64,000 nucleotides of DNA from Limnohabitans sp. Jir72 (GCF_003063575.1 NZ_NESC01000009.1:1-64000); one strand, 5' to 3'. Positions 1 through 9,215 are shown, counted from the stretch's first letter. A program made the numbers and translations. The notes: generated by a model not told the origin, from the sequence alone.

Positions 1-2
1 AA

Positions 3-515
3 ACAGAAGGGAAATTCCCGGAACTGAGTGAACCGCATTTGGTCCTGACCAGCCCAGCGGGCATCGAGAGCACCACACCGCAAAGCACGCACCAGCACAG
101 CGGCCAGCACCACGCCATCACCAGCGGCGGGCACACCAGTGTGAGCGCGGGCAAGAGCTTGCTGGTCAGCGCAGAAAAAGCACTGCGCCTATTTGCGTAC
201 AAGGCTGGCTTAAAAATTGTGAGCGCAGTGGCCAACGTGGACATGCAAGCGCTGGACAAATCCATCCGCTTCTTGGCCAAAGTGAAGATCACGCAAACGG
301 CCAACCGGATCACCTTCACCGCCAAAGAAGAGATCGTGATCAATGGCGGGGGGAGCTACACAGTGTTCAAGGCTTCGGGCATTGAAGACGGCACCACCGG
401 GGCGTGGACGAGTAATGCCGTCAGTCACAAGATGCCTCAAGGCAAAAGCTTGGCGGTGGTGATGCCTAGATTGCCCACAGCATCGCCTCAAGCAGTACGC
501 GGCTTTTCTAACTGA
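3..515 (+). CDS. vgrG: VgrG (type VI secretion spike), C-terminal part only
   Basis: The reading frame is open from the first bases of the window, so the gene starts upstream; about 170 residues remain. The segment FPELSEPHLVLTSPAGIEST followed by a Ser/His/Gly-rich stretch matches the DUF2345 region that follows the gp5/gp27-like core of VgrG proteins. After it come alternating short hydrophobic and polar strands (KSLLVSAEKALRLFAYKAG, ITFTAKEEIVINGGGSY), as in the beta-helical needle end. VgrG trimers form the tip of the contractile type VI apparatus and carry effectors. The stop lies 18 bp before a large cell-wall hydrolase gene, the usual place for a cargo effector. The in-frame TTG at 39 is internal, not a start. 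The identification is good for the family; the N-terminal core cannot be seen. Confidence 0.85.
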   Translation, partial: TEGKFPELSEPHLVLTSPAGIESTTPQSTHQHSGQHHAITSGGHTSVSAGKSLLVSAEKALRLFAYKAGLKIVSAVANVDMQALDKSIRFLAKVKITQTANRITFTAKEEIVINGGGSYTVFKASGIEDGTTGAWTSNAVSHKMPQGKSLAVVMPRLPTASPQAVRGFSN

Positions 516-533
516 TTTTTAGAAAGAACAGCG

Positions 534-2906
534 ATGATCATCAGCCTTCCTTTTCTTGCAGACGCTCCAGTCGATACCGATGACGATTTGGTTCGGTATG
601 CCTTTGGAGGTAATTACCCTATTTCCTCGCATCTTGAGTGGCACAACGGGATCCATCTGATTGCACCCTCAGACCAAAGCCCCGTTCGTGCCATTGCCGA
701 TGGCAAAGTGATTTTTGTCAACGCGCCTGACAGTGCGCCCAGCACTGAGCCGTTGCATCCTCAAAACTATGGCTCGGCCAATCCTCAAGAAACCCTGTGG
801 ACCGACAAAGGCATGGTCATCGTGGAGCACACCACTGAGATCGGTGCCAATGGTGCCACGCCTGTTGAGTTGACTTATTACAGTGTGTACATGCATCTCA
901 AAAGTGTGGATAAAGCGGTCGGCAAAGACAAACCTGTTTATCGCAAAGACAGGCTGGGTGAGGCGGGGCAAATTTACGGTCAACGAAATCACATGCATTT
1001 TGAAATCTGCATGAACGAAGCCAACCTCTCCAAACTGTTAGGGCACGCACGAGATAAACACCCCGAGGATGGTGTAACGCCCAGTGCCGATGGCCGTGTC
1101 GATGCCGTCTTTGGTAGCACTTGTGTGTTTTTGCCTGCCACCACGCCTGTTTTGGACAAAGAGCCCGGTACACACATGAATACGATAAGCGCAGGTACGT
1201 TAGGCGCACCCATGTGGCTCAAGATCGACTATGCGGGCAATGCCACGATTGGCAGCTACACCATCAATGGTGAGCCCATCGGTGCGGTCGTGGTGGAGCC
1301 TGATGGCGAATACCAGCTCTACAAAGATGCACTCAAGAGACACGGGCTGTTGACGCCGGAGCAACAAACGCAAAGCAGCCCTAGTGGTTGGTATGAGTTG
1401 TTGCGCTTTGGCCGGAATTTAGGGCCTGATCCGTTGCCCTCTAGTGTTGAGCATTGGCGTAAGGTGGCAACACCCTCGGGTGAAAAGTATGTCAACTTGA
1501 ATGTAGTGGGCTCATTCAAGTTCAGTGAAGCTGATTTCCCGGTGTTCTTGGGTTGGCAGTGCATTGCGGACGATGACAGCGTGAACGACCAGCGTTGTGA
1601 CAGTCCCAAGCTCAGGACGTTGCTGGCCCGCAGCATTGCAGACATGGGGCAGCGAGAAAAAGCGTTGAAAAAAACCGGCGATGGTCGCCAGCTGCTGGCC
1701 AAGCAAACTGCGCAAAAAAATATGGCTGCCAAGATGCGGAAACTCATTTGCAAGTTTCCGAGTGAATTTGAGCAAGGCACGTTCGAGGAACGCTATGGGC
1801 ACATCAAAGAAGAGGACGATTTCAAAAGCAATGATGAGAACTGGAAGAAGCTCAAGGCGCACATTCAGGCACTGACGCGCACGGACTTGCCGCAGGTCTA
1901 CAAAGATGCGCAGTGGCATGTCCATCCGGTGTCGTTCATTGAGCAGATGCGCAAGTGCGGGTGGTTGAGTAAACAGGAGTTGGTGCAGTGCATTCCAAGT
2001 CATGCGCTGCGCACAGGGGCGTGGAAAGATGCGCAAGGCAATAAGCACACGGGAGTGTTTTGGGAGGAAGTCGCTTCGCCTGAGGCAGGCAAAAAAGGGA
2101 CGGCAGGGAGGGCCTACGACATCATTAAAAATCACTACATCCCACTTAACCGGATGATGCGCAAATATGGCATCAGCAGCAAACCCTTGCGCATGGTGTC
2201 ATTGCTGGGTAATGCATTGCAGGAAACAGGATGGCTGTCGGGCTTGCAAGAAGCCGGTGGCTCAGGATATTGGTACACACCATGGCACGGCCGTGGCATG
2301 TTGCAACTGACGCATGCCGAAAACTATTTCAATTACTGGCGTTGGCGCGGTCGAAAAACACCAGCTGCTTTGGAAAAAGCGCTGAAAGATGCTACCCAAG
2401 TAGAGGCCAAAAAATCTTCATCAGCCCGTAGCCTTACGGCGCTTGCAGACAACAACTTCATCGGCTGGACATCAGACATTAAGGATTGGCGAGAGGATGT
2501 CAGCGCAGCAATAGGGACTCCACGCGAAAACACAGGAGATGCGCGCCAAGCACCTACAGACAGTGCAGGGTACTACGCCTTAGCCAGCAAGCTGGTGCAA
2601 TACGCTGATGAAGCCCACACGATTGAGCGCGTAAGCGTAAACACGGTCAATGTAAGTGGGGTTAGTACGGGCGCCAAGGTGTACTACAGAAGCCTGTCTT
2701 TCTGGAAGGTGTCGGCCAGCGTGAATTTGCCTGGAGTGGTCAGTAACACGAACTACAGCGGTATCAATGGTTTTGACTCTCGTTGTTCAGCCTACGGGGT
2801 ATTGCTGGCGATGCTTACTGAAACTTATTTTTCAGATGCACAAGGGAATCGATCACTGCTATTTCCTGAGGGGTATGAGCGACGTAAACAAGAGGTGAAG
2901 TCATGA
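534..2906 (+). CDS. Putative type VI effector: M23-like peptidase domain plus lysozyme/chitinase-like domain
   Basis: A 790-residue protein without a signal peptide. Residues about 20-200 resemble an M23 (LytM) endopeptidase: H37-N-G-I-H41, then APSDQSPVRAIADGKV (D56-G57), Y119-M-H121-L and H153-M-H155-F-E-I. In typical M23 enzymes the first motif is HxxxD; here the Asp position is His41, an atypical ligand. Residues about 535-700 resemble a GH19/lysozyme-like muramidase: ALQETGW with E564 as candidate catalytic Glu, then HGRGMLQLTHAENY (586-598), close to the GRG-x-x-QLT motif of that fold. The middle (about 200-530) I do not recognise. The position 18 bp after vgrG and the ATGA overlap with an exported protein gene suggest a peptidoglycan-degrading effector delivered to a rival's periplasm. 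The function is inferred from motifs and context. Confidence 0.72.
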   Translation: MIISLPFLADAPVDTDDDLVRYAFGGNYPISSHLEWHNGIHLIAPSDQSPVRAIADGKVIFVNAPDSAPSTEPLHPQNYGSANPQETLWTDKGMVIVEHTTEIGANGATPVELTYYSVYMHLKSVDKAVGKDKPVYRKDRLGEAGQIYGQRNHMHFEICMNEANLSKLLGHARDKHPEDGVTPSADGRVDAVFGSTCVFLPATTPVLDKEPGTHMNTISAGTLGAPMWLKIDYAGNATIGSYTINGEPIGAVVVEPDGEYQLYKDALKRHGLLTPEQQTQSSPSGWYELLRFGRNLGPDPLPSSVEHWRKVATPSGEKYVNLNVVGSFKFSEADFPVFLGWQCIADDDSVNDQRCDSPKLRTLLARSIADMGQREKALKKTGDGRQLLAKQTAQKNMAAKMRKLICKFPSEFEQGTFEERYGHIKEEDDFKSNDENWKKLKAHIQALTRTDLPQVYKDAQWHVHPVSFIEQMRKCGWLSKQELVQCIPSHALRTGAWKDAQGNKHTGVFWEEVASPEAGKKGTAGRAYDIIKNHYIPLNRMMRKYGISSKPLRMVSLLGNALQETGWLSGLQEAGGSGYWYTPWHGRGMLQLTHAENYFNYWRWRGRKTPAALEKALKDATQVEAKKSSSARSLTALADNNFIGWTSDIKDWREDVSAAIGTPRENTGDARQAPTDSAGYYALASKLVQYADEAHTIERVSVNTVNVSGVSTGAKVYYRSLSFWKVSASVNLPGVVSNTNYSGINGFDSRCSAYGVLLAMLTETYFSDAQGNRSLLFPEGYERRKQEVKS

Positions 2907-3565
2907 AGAATCTCATTATTTTGTTGTGTATTGAGGTGTTTTTTTGCAATTTAGCTTTTGCTAAAGACAATACTCCAACACATAAAGTACAAGCTGACTA
3001 TGGCGTTGGCTGTCGAATCTCAGTAGAGCTTCCCATAAGTAAAGATGGAGGTCTTGGTGCTGACGCGGCAACTGGATTGGGGGGTATGGCTGTCAACCCC
3101 CTTCCAAAGGCATGGGCCAGCAAACTTGATGCACTGGGCTTCGGTATCTCTTGCAAGCCAGCAGAAGAACTTGATCGACCTCAAACTTGGGGCATCTTGG
3201 ATGCAAAGTCGCAACGTTGGATTAAAAATCCAGAATCCATGCGCAAGGAGTTGAAGGCAAGTGCGAATGTGTATGAAAGAAATCTGGCTGATCGAATAAT
3301 TGCCACTACAAATATCTATGACATTCGCGCTGTTAATTCGCATGGCTGGGTCGAAACATTTGAAGATCTGACGGGTGACGAGAGCTTTCGCAAGCGAAGT
3401 TTAGTTTTTTGTTTATTCGAGTCATCCAAGGTTCTTTGTGGACGTGGTGATGTTGCCTATCTGAACGATGGTAAACGCGGCGACTTGACACCTATCGCGC
3501 TCAAGATCATTCAAAGCATTGAGTTTTTACCTGATGTAAAACCTAGCAAGCGGGATGCGAAGTGA
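2903..3565 (+). CDS. Exported protein, candidate immunity protein for the upstream effector
   Basis: A 220-residue protein with a clear Sec signal peptide (MKNLIILLCIEVFFCNLAFA) and presumably a periplasmic location. Its ATG overlaps the effector stop by 4 bp (ATGA), which implies translational coupling. Cell-wall effectors of type VI systems are normally paired with a periplasmic inhibitor encoded next door, and this protein has the right place, size and export signal. I recognise no domain. The mature part has only a few cysteines (GVGCRISVELP, ISCKPAEE, VFCLFE, VLCGRGD) that could form disulfides. Base composition is visibly richer in A+T than the housekeeping genes downstream, as is common for effector-immunity genes acquired by transfer. 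Immunity function is inference only. Confidence 0.6.
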   Translation: MKNLIILLCIEVFFCNLAFAKDNTPTHKVQADYGVGCRISVELPISKDGGLGADAATGLGGMAVNPLPKAWASKLDALGFGISCKPAEELDRPQTWGILDAKSQRWIKNPESMRKELKASANVYERNLADRIIATTNIYDIRAVNSHGWVETFEDLTGDESFRKRSLVFCLFESSKVLCGRGDVAYLNDGKRGDLTPIALKIIQSIEFLPDVKPSKRDAK

Positions 3566-3657
3566 ATGGAGATTCCATTTTTTTGATGCCTACAAGCTAA
3601 AAAATCAAAGCACTGTCCTACGCCCAATGCCCAACGCCTGAGCGGTTAGTGGAGCAT

Positions 3658-3738
3658 TGAGGTGCGCTTTGAAGTCCAGCCCATCACCGAGGTGCTGTGC
3701 CCCGAAGGCATTCAACGTAACCCACATCCTTAAACCCA
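3658..3738 (+). pseudogene. Possible gene remnant (short open tail ending in a stop)
   Basis: This stretch reads without interruption as WSIEVRFEVQPITEVLCPEG and a few more residues, ending at TAA just before the coiled-coil gene. There is no plausible start or ribosome site, so it looks like the leftover 3' end of a gene. I do not recognise the family. It may be chance coding. Confidence 0.2.
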
Positions 3739-3742
3739 CCCT

Positions 3743-4501
3743 ATGACCACTACCACCACACACCCCTCAGCCTTCAACTACGCCGAACACGACAAGCAAC
3801 TGCGCAAGTTGTTTGAGTTGGCCGAAGACAACCAACTGGCGGTGCAAGACGCCATCGCATGCCTGAGCGCCGAGCGCGAGGCGCTGGCCAAAGAGCGCCA
3901 GGTTTTGGCCAAGGCCTCGGTCAATTCTGCCGAGGTGTCCGAGACCTTGCGCCGCTCCACGGCAGATGCCATTCCGGCCATAACGCAAGCGGCTGACCAG
4001 TCCATCCGAGAGGCCATGGACCGCGCCCTGGGCCTCACGCAAGACGTTGCCAATCGCATTTGGAACGGGACCACTGCGCCCATGGTGGAGCGCTTTGGCA
4101 CCCTGGCGCAGATGGCACAAGAGATGGAGTCTCGCATCCGCCGCGTTGGCGACCGCCATGCTTGGCAGTGGACGGCCCTGAGCGCGTTGGGTGTTGCTGC
4201 CACCGTGGTGGTGGCGGTGGTGGGCGTGCAGCAAATCAAGGCGCAACAAGCCGAGGTGCAGCGCCAACAGGCCGAGCTGGCCGCTCAGCGACAGGCGTTT
4301 TCTGAGGAGATGGCCCGCATGCAAGCGAGTGTGGCCTTTCTGGAGAAAAAGGGCGGGCGCATCCGACTGGACAAATGTGGCCCCGAGCAGCGCCTGTGCA
4401 TCGAAGTGGCCACCGACCAAGGCAACAGCCGCAGCAGCTTTCGTGGGCCTTGGGCTGATCCGAAAAACGAACGCACATTTGTGATTCCACGGGGGTACTG
4501 A
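3743..4501 (+). CDS. Coiled-coil, single-membrane-span protein, possibly mobilization-related
   Basis: A 252-residue protein. Residues about 15-135 are Ala/Glu/Gln-rich with heptad character (KQLRKLFELAEDNQLAVQDA). A hydrophobic span near 145-165 (ALSALGVAATVVVAVVGVQQ) is followed by a second coiled coil (QAEVQRQQAELAAQRQAF) and a C-terminal segment with two cysteines (LDKCGPEQRLCIEVATDQ) ending in a Gly-Tyr. I have a weak recollection of plasmid-mobilization accessory proteins with this layout (soluble coil, membrane anchor, Cys-containing tail), but no relaxase is visible here. It stands alone between the type VI cargo genes and prfC, with 241 bp before it and convergent prfC after it. The coding region itself is secure; the function is unknown. 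Confidence 0.6.
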   Translation: MTTTTTHPSAFNYAEHDKQLRKLFELAEDNQLAVQDAIACLSAEREALAKERQVLAKASVNSAEVSETLRRSTADAIPAITQAADQSIREAMDRALGLTQDVANRIWNGTTAPMVERFGTLAQMAQEMESRIRRVGDRHAWQWTALSALGVAATVVVAVVGVQQIKAQQAEVQRQQAELAAQRQAFSEEMARMQASVAFLEKKGGRIRLDKCGPEQRLCIEVATDQGNSRSSFRGPWADPKNERTFVIPRGY

Positions 4502-4659
4502 GTTCTGCGACGGCGTGCTGGTGGACAGCGTAGCCATCACCTGCGGCATGCTGCTCGCGTGTTCACCAGCATGCACGACTTGCGCTTGGCGTGAAGGTCT
4601 GACACTGTTCTAACGCATCGCAAATTGCAGGCAGGGCGCAAGCCCTGTGATCTGCATAC

Positions 4660-6288
4660 TCAGTTGGCCGAACCCAAGGCCAAGCCCGCGTGCTCGCGCA
4701 ACGGGTGAAAATGGATTTTGGGAAAGCGCTCTTGCGCCAGACGCACGTCGTACGGACTGGTGCACAAATAGGCCAGCGTGCCTGCCGCATCCAGCGACAT
4801 GCGCTGCGGGTAGGCGTTGGTGAACTCGCGCAGCTCGGCAGGGGTGTCGGCGGTGATCCAGCGGGCGCCGGTGTACTGGCAGCCTTCCAATCGCACGTCG
4901 CAGTCGTATTCGGCTTTGAGGCGGTGCTGCACCACTTCAAACTGCAGCTGACCTACAGCGCCCAGCAGCATGGGGCCGCCGATTTCGGGTTTGAAGACCT
5001 GGATCGCACCTTCTTCGCCCAATTGGTCGAGGCCGGTTTGCAGCTGCTTGGTGCGCAGCGGGTTCTTCAGGATCACGGTCATGAAGAGTTCGGGCGCAAA
5101 AAACGGCAGGCCGGTGAATTGCAGGTTGGCGCCGTCGGTGATGGTGTCGCCCAACTGCACGCCGCCGTGGGTGGTGAAGCCGATGATGTCGCCTGCATAA
5201 GCTTCGTCGACCGCTTCGCGCCGTTGCGATAGGAAGGTGACCACGCTGGTGGGGCGCAGTTCTTTGGCGGTGCGCTGCACCTTGAGTTTCATGCCGGGGG
5301 TGTATTTGCCAGACGCCATGCGCACGAACGCAATGCGGTCGCGGTGGTTGGCGTCCATATTGGCCTGCACCTTGAACACCACGCCCGAGAACGCGCTGTC
5401 TTCGGGCTGGATTTCTTTGACCACGGGCTGTTTGTTGACGATCAGGTTGCTGGTGCGGGGCTTGGGCGCGGGGGCCAGATCGACCAAGGCGTCGAGCACT
5501 TCCATGACGCCGAAGTTGTTCACACCGGAGCCGAAGAACACCGGGGTTTGTTTGCCCGCCAAAAAAGCTGCTTCGTCAAATGCGGGCGATGCGCCGGTGG
5601 CCAGCTCCATGCTGTCCATGGCGGTTTGCCATTCCAGGCCAAAGCGCTCGGCCAGTTGGGCTTGCTCGGTCAGGGGGATGGTTTCGAAGTCTTGCGGCAG
5701 GCGCTCGCTGCCGGAGTCGAACACCGTCATGGCCTTCGTGCGCAGGTTGATGATGCCGCCAAACGATTTGCCTTGACCGACAGGCCAGGTCATGGGCACA
5801 CAAGGCATGCCCAGTTCGCGTTCGACTTCGTCCAAGATGTCCAGCGGGTCGCGCACTTCGCGGTCCATCTTGTTCACAAAGGTGATGATGGGCGTGTCGC
5901 GCTGTCGGCAGACTTCAATCAGACGGCGGGTCTGGGCTTCCACACCGTTGGCCGCGTCAATCACCATCAGGGCCGAGTCCACGGCCGTCAGTACGCGGTA
6001 GGTATCTTCCGAGAAGTCTTTGTGGCCGGGGGTGTCCAGCAGGTTGATGACGTGCTCGCGGTAGAGCATTTGCATGACCGACGAAGCCACCGAGATGCCG
6101 CGCTGCTTTTCAATTTCCATCCAGTCGCTGGTGGCGTGGCGCGAGGCCTTGCGGGCCTTGACCGAGCCGGCGATCTGGATCGCGCCCGAGAACAGCAAGA
6201 GCTTTTCGGTCAGCGTGGTTTTACCCGCGTCGGGGTGGGAAATGATGGCAAAAGTCCGGCGGCGCCGGGTCTCGTTGGCGTAGGTCAC
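4660..6288 (-). CDS. prfC: Peptide chain release factor 3 (RF3)
   Basis: RF3 is the GTPase that recycles RF1/RF2 from the ribosome after termination. The protein shows ISHPDAGKTTLTEKL (P-loop), the switch region KQRGISVASS, DTPGHKDF (G3) and NKMD (G4), followed by elongation-factor-like domains. I place the start at the GTG at 6288, preceded by AGGA with good spacing, giving 542 residues, close to the family's roughly 530. The frame stays open upstream to 6492, and an ATG at 6357 is possible, but that extra segment runs into a REP-type repeat and is unlikely to be translated. The gene is convergent with the coiled-coil gene and diverges from ahcY. Confidence 0.96.
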   Translation of the reverse strand: MTYANETRRRRTFAIISHPDAGKTTLTEKLLLFSGAIQIAGSVKARKASRHATSDWMEIEKQRGISVASSVMQMLYREHVINLLDTPGHKDFSEDTYRVLTAVDSALMVIDAANGVEAQTRRLIEVCRQRDTPIITFVNKMDREVRDPLDILDEVERELGMPCVPMTWPVGQGKSFGGIINLRTKAMTVFDSGSERLPQDFETIPLTEQAQLAERFGLEWQTAMDSMELATGASPAFDEAAFLAGKQTPVFFGSGVNNFGVMEVLDALVDLAPAPKPRTSNLIVNKQPVVKEIQPEDSAFSGVVFKVQANMDANHRDRIAFVRMASGKYTPGMKLKVQRTAKELRPTSVVTFLSQRREAVDEAYAGDIIGFTTHGGVQLGDTITDGANLQFTGLPFFAPELFMTVILKNPLRTKQLQTGLDQLGEEGAIQVFKPEIGGPMLLGAVGQLQFEVVQHRLKAEYDCDVRLEGCQYTGARWITADTPAELREFTNAYPQRMSLDAAGTLAYLCTSPYDVRLAQERFPKIHFHPLREHAGLALGSAN

Positions 6289-6371
6289 AAGGGGTCCTGA
6301 TCGGGGAAAGCGCCGCAGGGGCGCCAGGCGGGCGGCCAAGCGTGGCCGCGATGCCATGATTTTACCGGGCC

Positions 6372-6525
6372 CGCCCCATCGCCCACGGGGTGGCCTCCTC
6401 AGGTTTTTTGTAGGAGCCCACCCCGTGGGCGATGGGGCGTGTGGTGGTCCATCAAACATCGCCCAAAGGGTTGGGCTCCTACAAAGACGCATGCCCTGTA
6501 GGAGCGCACCCTGTGGGCGATGGCC
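6372..6525. repeat. REP-like palindromic repeats, two back-to-back pairs
   Basis: Four half-units of the consensus GTAGGAGCSCACCCCGTGSG followed by CGATGG, in alternating orientation. The arms 6372-6400 and 6411-6439 form a nearly perfect 29-bp stem, and a second, less perfect pair spans about 6460-6484 and 6498-6524. The same family recurs at 29189, 36168, 41538, 42783, 43863 and 56663. It fills the prfC-ahcY intergenic space just upstream of the riboswitch. Confidence 0.85.
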
Positions 6526-6564
6526 AAAGCGCGTGGTGCGGGGGATGGGTTAGAATATTGGGTA

Positions 6565-6647
6565 TTCCGAGGAGCGTTGCAGCGCCCACCAGCCCCGAAG
6601 CTGGCAGCAGGCGTGAGGCTCGGAACCTTCAAACAGCAACGACGCTC
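6565..6647 (+). ncRNA. S-adenosylhomocysteine (SAH) riboswitch
   Basis: The leader before ahcY matches the SAH riboswitch layout. P1 is TTCCGAG (6565-6571) with CTCGGAA (6619-6625). The conserved GAGGAGCGTTGCA stretch follows P1, a GC-rich hairpin sits in the middle, and the downstream CAACGACGCTC (6637-6647) pairs back with GAGCG (6572-6576) and GTTG to form the pseudoknot helix. Known SAH riboswitches sit before ahcY/metH-type genes in proteobacteria and switch expression on when SAH accumulates, which fits the gene 90 bp downstream. Confidence 0.9.
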
Positions 6648-6736
6648 ATCCACTCGACGTGCGGTGAGCCTGTACCTTCCATTCAGTGCTTTCATCCACG
6701 CGTGTGGCTTATTCACATTGCTTTGGAGCTTTTCTC

Positions 6737-8170
6737 ATGAATGCACGTATGCCTTCCACCGTCAACGCTGACTGCGTGATCGCCGACATCGGCCTGGCCG
6801 ATTGGGGCCGCAAAGAAATCAAAATCGCCGAGACCGAAATGCCCGGTCTGATGGCCATCCGCGAAGAGTTCAACGCAGCGCAGCCCTTGAAGGGCGCGCG
6901 CATCACCGGCTCGCTGCACATGACCATCCAGACGGCCGTGCTGATCGAGACCTTGCAAGCCTTGGGCGCTGACGTGCGCTGGGCTTCTTGCAACATCTTC
7001 TCGACCCAAGACCACGCCGCTGCGGCCATCGCCGCCAAGGGCACTCCTGTGTTCGCCATCAAGGGCGAAACCTTGGCCGACTACTGGGACTACACCCACC
7101 GCATTTTTGACTTCGGCGCGGCAGGCACACCCGGCGAAGGCCCCAACATGATCTTGGACGACGGCGGCGACGCCACCTTGCTGATGCACCTGGGCAAGCG
7201 CGCTGAAACCGACGCATCTTTGATCGCCAACCCCACCAGCGAAGAAGAGACCTGCCTGTTCAACGCCATCAAGGCCAAGCTGGCTGTGGACCCCACTTGG
7301 TACAGCCGCAAGGGCGCGCAGATCATTGGCGTGACCGAAGAGACCACCACCGGCGTGCTGCGCCTGAACGAAATGGCCGCCAAAGGCAGCTTGATGTTCC
7401 GAGCCATCAACGTGAACGACTCGGTGACCAAGAGCAAGTTCGACAACCTGTACGGCTGCCGCGAATCGCTGGTGGACTCGATCAAGCGCGCGACCGACGT
7501 GATGATCGCTGGCAAAGTGGCCGTGGTTGCCGGTTACGGTGACGTGGGCAAGGGTTCGGCCCAAGCCCTGCGCGCCCTGAGCGCCCAAGTGTGGGTGACC
7601 GAGATCGACCCGATCAACGCCCTGCAAGCCGCGATGGAAGGCTTCAAGGTTGTGACCATGGAATACGCCGCCGACAAGTGCGACATCTTTGTGTCGGCCA
7701 CCGGCAACAAGAACGTGATCCGCTACGAACACATGGCCGCCATGAAAGACGAAGCCATCGTTTGCAACATCGGTCACTTCGACAACGAAATCGACGTCGC
7801 TTCGCTGGACAAGTGCCAGTGGGACGAGATCAAGCCCCAGGTCGACCACGTCATCTTCCCTGATGGCAAGAAGATCACCTTGTTGGCCAAAGGCCGCTTG
7901 GTGAACCTGGGCTGCGCCACCGGCCACCCCAGCTTTGTGATGTCGTCTTCGTTTGCCAACCAGACGATTGCCCAGATCGAGCTGTTCACCAAGCAAGACC
8001 AATACGAGTCGGGCAAGGTCTATGTGCTGCCCAAGCACCTCGACGAAAAAGTGGCCCGTTTGCACCTGAAGAAAGTTGGCGCGATGCTGACCGAGCTGAG
8101 CGACGAGCAAGCGTCATACATCGGCGTGTCCAAGAATGGTCCTTACAAGGCCGACACTTACCGCTATTGA
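6737..8170 (+). CDS. ahcY: Adenosylhomocysteinase (SAH hydrolase)
   Basis: Cleaves S-adenosylhomocysteine to adenosine and homocysteine using tightly bound NAD, removing the product inhibitor of methyltransferases. The 477 residues include the substrate-domain signature [15 protein letters not shown], the NAD-fold motif [17 protein letters not shown] and the C-terminal tail ending KADTYRY typical of the family. The start at 6737 has GGAG eight bases upstream; a longer open frame from 6686 lacks the family's N-terminal sequence. Expression should be controlled by the SAH riboswitch just upstream. It heads a methionine-cycle group with metF downstream. Confidence 0.98.
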   Translation: MNARMPSTVNADCVIADIGLADWGRKEIKIAETEMPGLMAIREEFNAAQPLKGARITGSLHMTIQTAVLIETLQALGADVRWASCNIFSTQDHAAAAIAAKGTPVFAIKGETLADYWDYTHRIFDFGAAGTPGEGPNMILDDGGDATLLMHLGKRAETDASLIANPTSEEETCLFNAIKAKLAVDPTWYSRKGAQIIGVTEETTTGVLRLNEMAAKGSLMFRAINVNDSVTKSKFDNLYGCRESLVDSIKRATDVMIAGKVAVVAGYGDVGKGSAQALRALSAQVWVTEIDPINALQAAMEGFKVVTMEYAADKCDIFVSATGNKNVIRYEHMAAMKDEAIVCNIGHFDNEIDVASLDKCQWDEIKPQVDHVIFPDGKKITLLAKGRLVNLGCATGHPSFVMSSSFANQTIAQIELFTKQDQYESGKVYVLPKHLDEKVARLHLKKVGAMLTELSDEQASYIGVSKNGPYKADTYRY

Positions 8171-8220
8171 TGCGCAAGAGTGGGTTGGCGGTCAGCCCTG
8201 CATGGTGTTGTTGTGACACC

Positions 8221-8287
8221 CTGTCGGGGCTGAAGCCGCCGACCTACAGATGCCTGCTCCGCAGGTCGGTGGCTTTAGCCCCGACAT
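8221..8287. repeat. Long imperfect palindrome between ahcY and tlyA
   Basis: Arms TGTCGGGGCTGAAGCCGCCG (from 8221) and its near complement ending at 8287 form a stem of about 24 bp around a short loop containing CCTGCTCCGCAGG. There is no U-tract, so this is a repeat element rather than a clear terminator. A half-unit with the same GCGCCGACCTAC core occurs near 36278. Confidence 0.7.
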
Positions 8288-8348
8288 GCTTGATCCTGCA
8301 CCATCGCGCGTACATCCCTCCCCCCATTGTTTGACTGAATCCCACCGC

Positions 8349-9197
8349 ATGCGCATTGACCAACTTCTCGTTGAACGTGGCCTGGCCGCTTCTCGCTCAC
8401 AAGCCCAGCGACTCATTGCTGGAGGCGTGAAGTGGCAGCAGCCCGACGGCCATTGGCGCACCGTCGTCAAAAACCGCGACGAGGTGCCCGAGAGCGCTGC
8501 CCTGGAGTTGCTGGACGATGCCGAGTCGCGTTATGTCTCGCGTGGCGGTCTCAAGCTCGAAGGCGCATTGAAGGCCACGGGCGTCAAGGTCGATGGTTTG
8601 CGTTGCCTGGACGTGGGCCAAAGCACAGGTGGCTTCACCGACTGCTTGCTGCAGCACGGCGCGGCCGAGGTGGTGGGTGTGGATGTGGGCCACGCCCAGG
8701 TGCACCCGCGCATCAGCCAGGATGAACGGGTGATCTGCATCGAAGGCGTGAATGCCCGCGAGCTGGAGCCCGGTGACGAACGCATCCCGGATGCGTTGGA
8801 AGGCTTTGACTTGATGGTGGGCGATGTGTCGTTCATCTCGCTGACCTTGGTGCTGCCGGGCGTGGTGCATTTGCTCAAGCCCACAGGCCAGTTGCTGATG
8901 CTGGTGAAACCCCAGTTTGAATTGCAACCCGGTCAGGTGGGCAAGGGCGGCATCGTGAAAGACGACACGCATTTCCCCTTCATTGAGAACCGTGTGCGCA
9001 CGGCTTTGACCGAGTTGGGCATGAAAGTCACCGCATGGCTGGACAGCCCGATTGCGGGCGGCGACGGCAACCACGAGTTTTTTGTGCAGGCCTGCTGGCC
9101 CGACCCGGCGGCCGTTTTGCCCGCTCGCGAGGCCACGCGTGTGGCGCACGAGGCCGATCTGGCCGCCAAGGCCTATGCCAAGGCCAACGACTATTGA
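8349..9197 (+). CDS. tlyA: TlyA family rRNA (2'-O-cytidine) methyltransferase / hemolysin-like protein
   Basis: A 282-residue protein with an N-terminal S4 RNA-binding domain (MRIDQLLVERGLAASRSQAQ) and an FtsJ-like SAM-dependent methyltransferase domain beginning at CLDVGQSTGGFTDCLLQHGA, with the conserved VGDVSFISL and LVKPQFE segments. TlyA proteins methylate ribosomal RNA; some were first described as hemolysins, which is probably a secondary effect. The ATG at 8349 gives the canonical S4 start, and the longer frame from 8250 is only the palindrome read through. metF follows after 18 bp, probably in the same transcript. Confidence 0.9.
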   Translation: MRIDQLLVERGLAASRSQAQRLIAGGVKWQQPDGHWRTVVKNRDEVPESAALELLDDAESRYVSRGGLKLEGALKATGVKVDGLRCLDVGQSTGGFTDCLLQHGAAEVVGVDVGHAQVHPRISQDERVICIEGVNARELEPGDERIPDALEGFDLMVGDVSFISLTLVLPGVVHLLKPTGQLLMLVKPQFELQPGQVGKGGIVKDDTHFPFIENRVRTALTELGMKVTAWLDSPIAGGDGNHEFFVQACWPDPAAVLPAREATRVAHEADLAAKAYAKANDY

Positions 9198-9215
9198 ATT
9201 TTGGAAGGTGACGTG

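Noticed and set aside
3743..4501. Firm naming as a plasmid mobilization protein
   Set aside because: Only a remembered general layout supports it; no relaxase or origin of transfer is visible.
6289..6492. Upstream extension of prfC (open frame to 6492)
   Set aside because: The added part encodes the REP-like repeat and lacks similarity to RF3; the GTG at 6288 has a good ribosome site.
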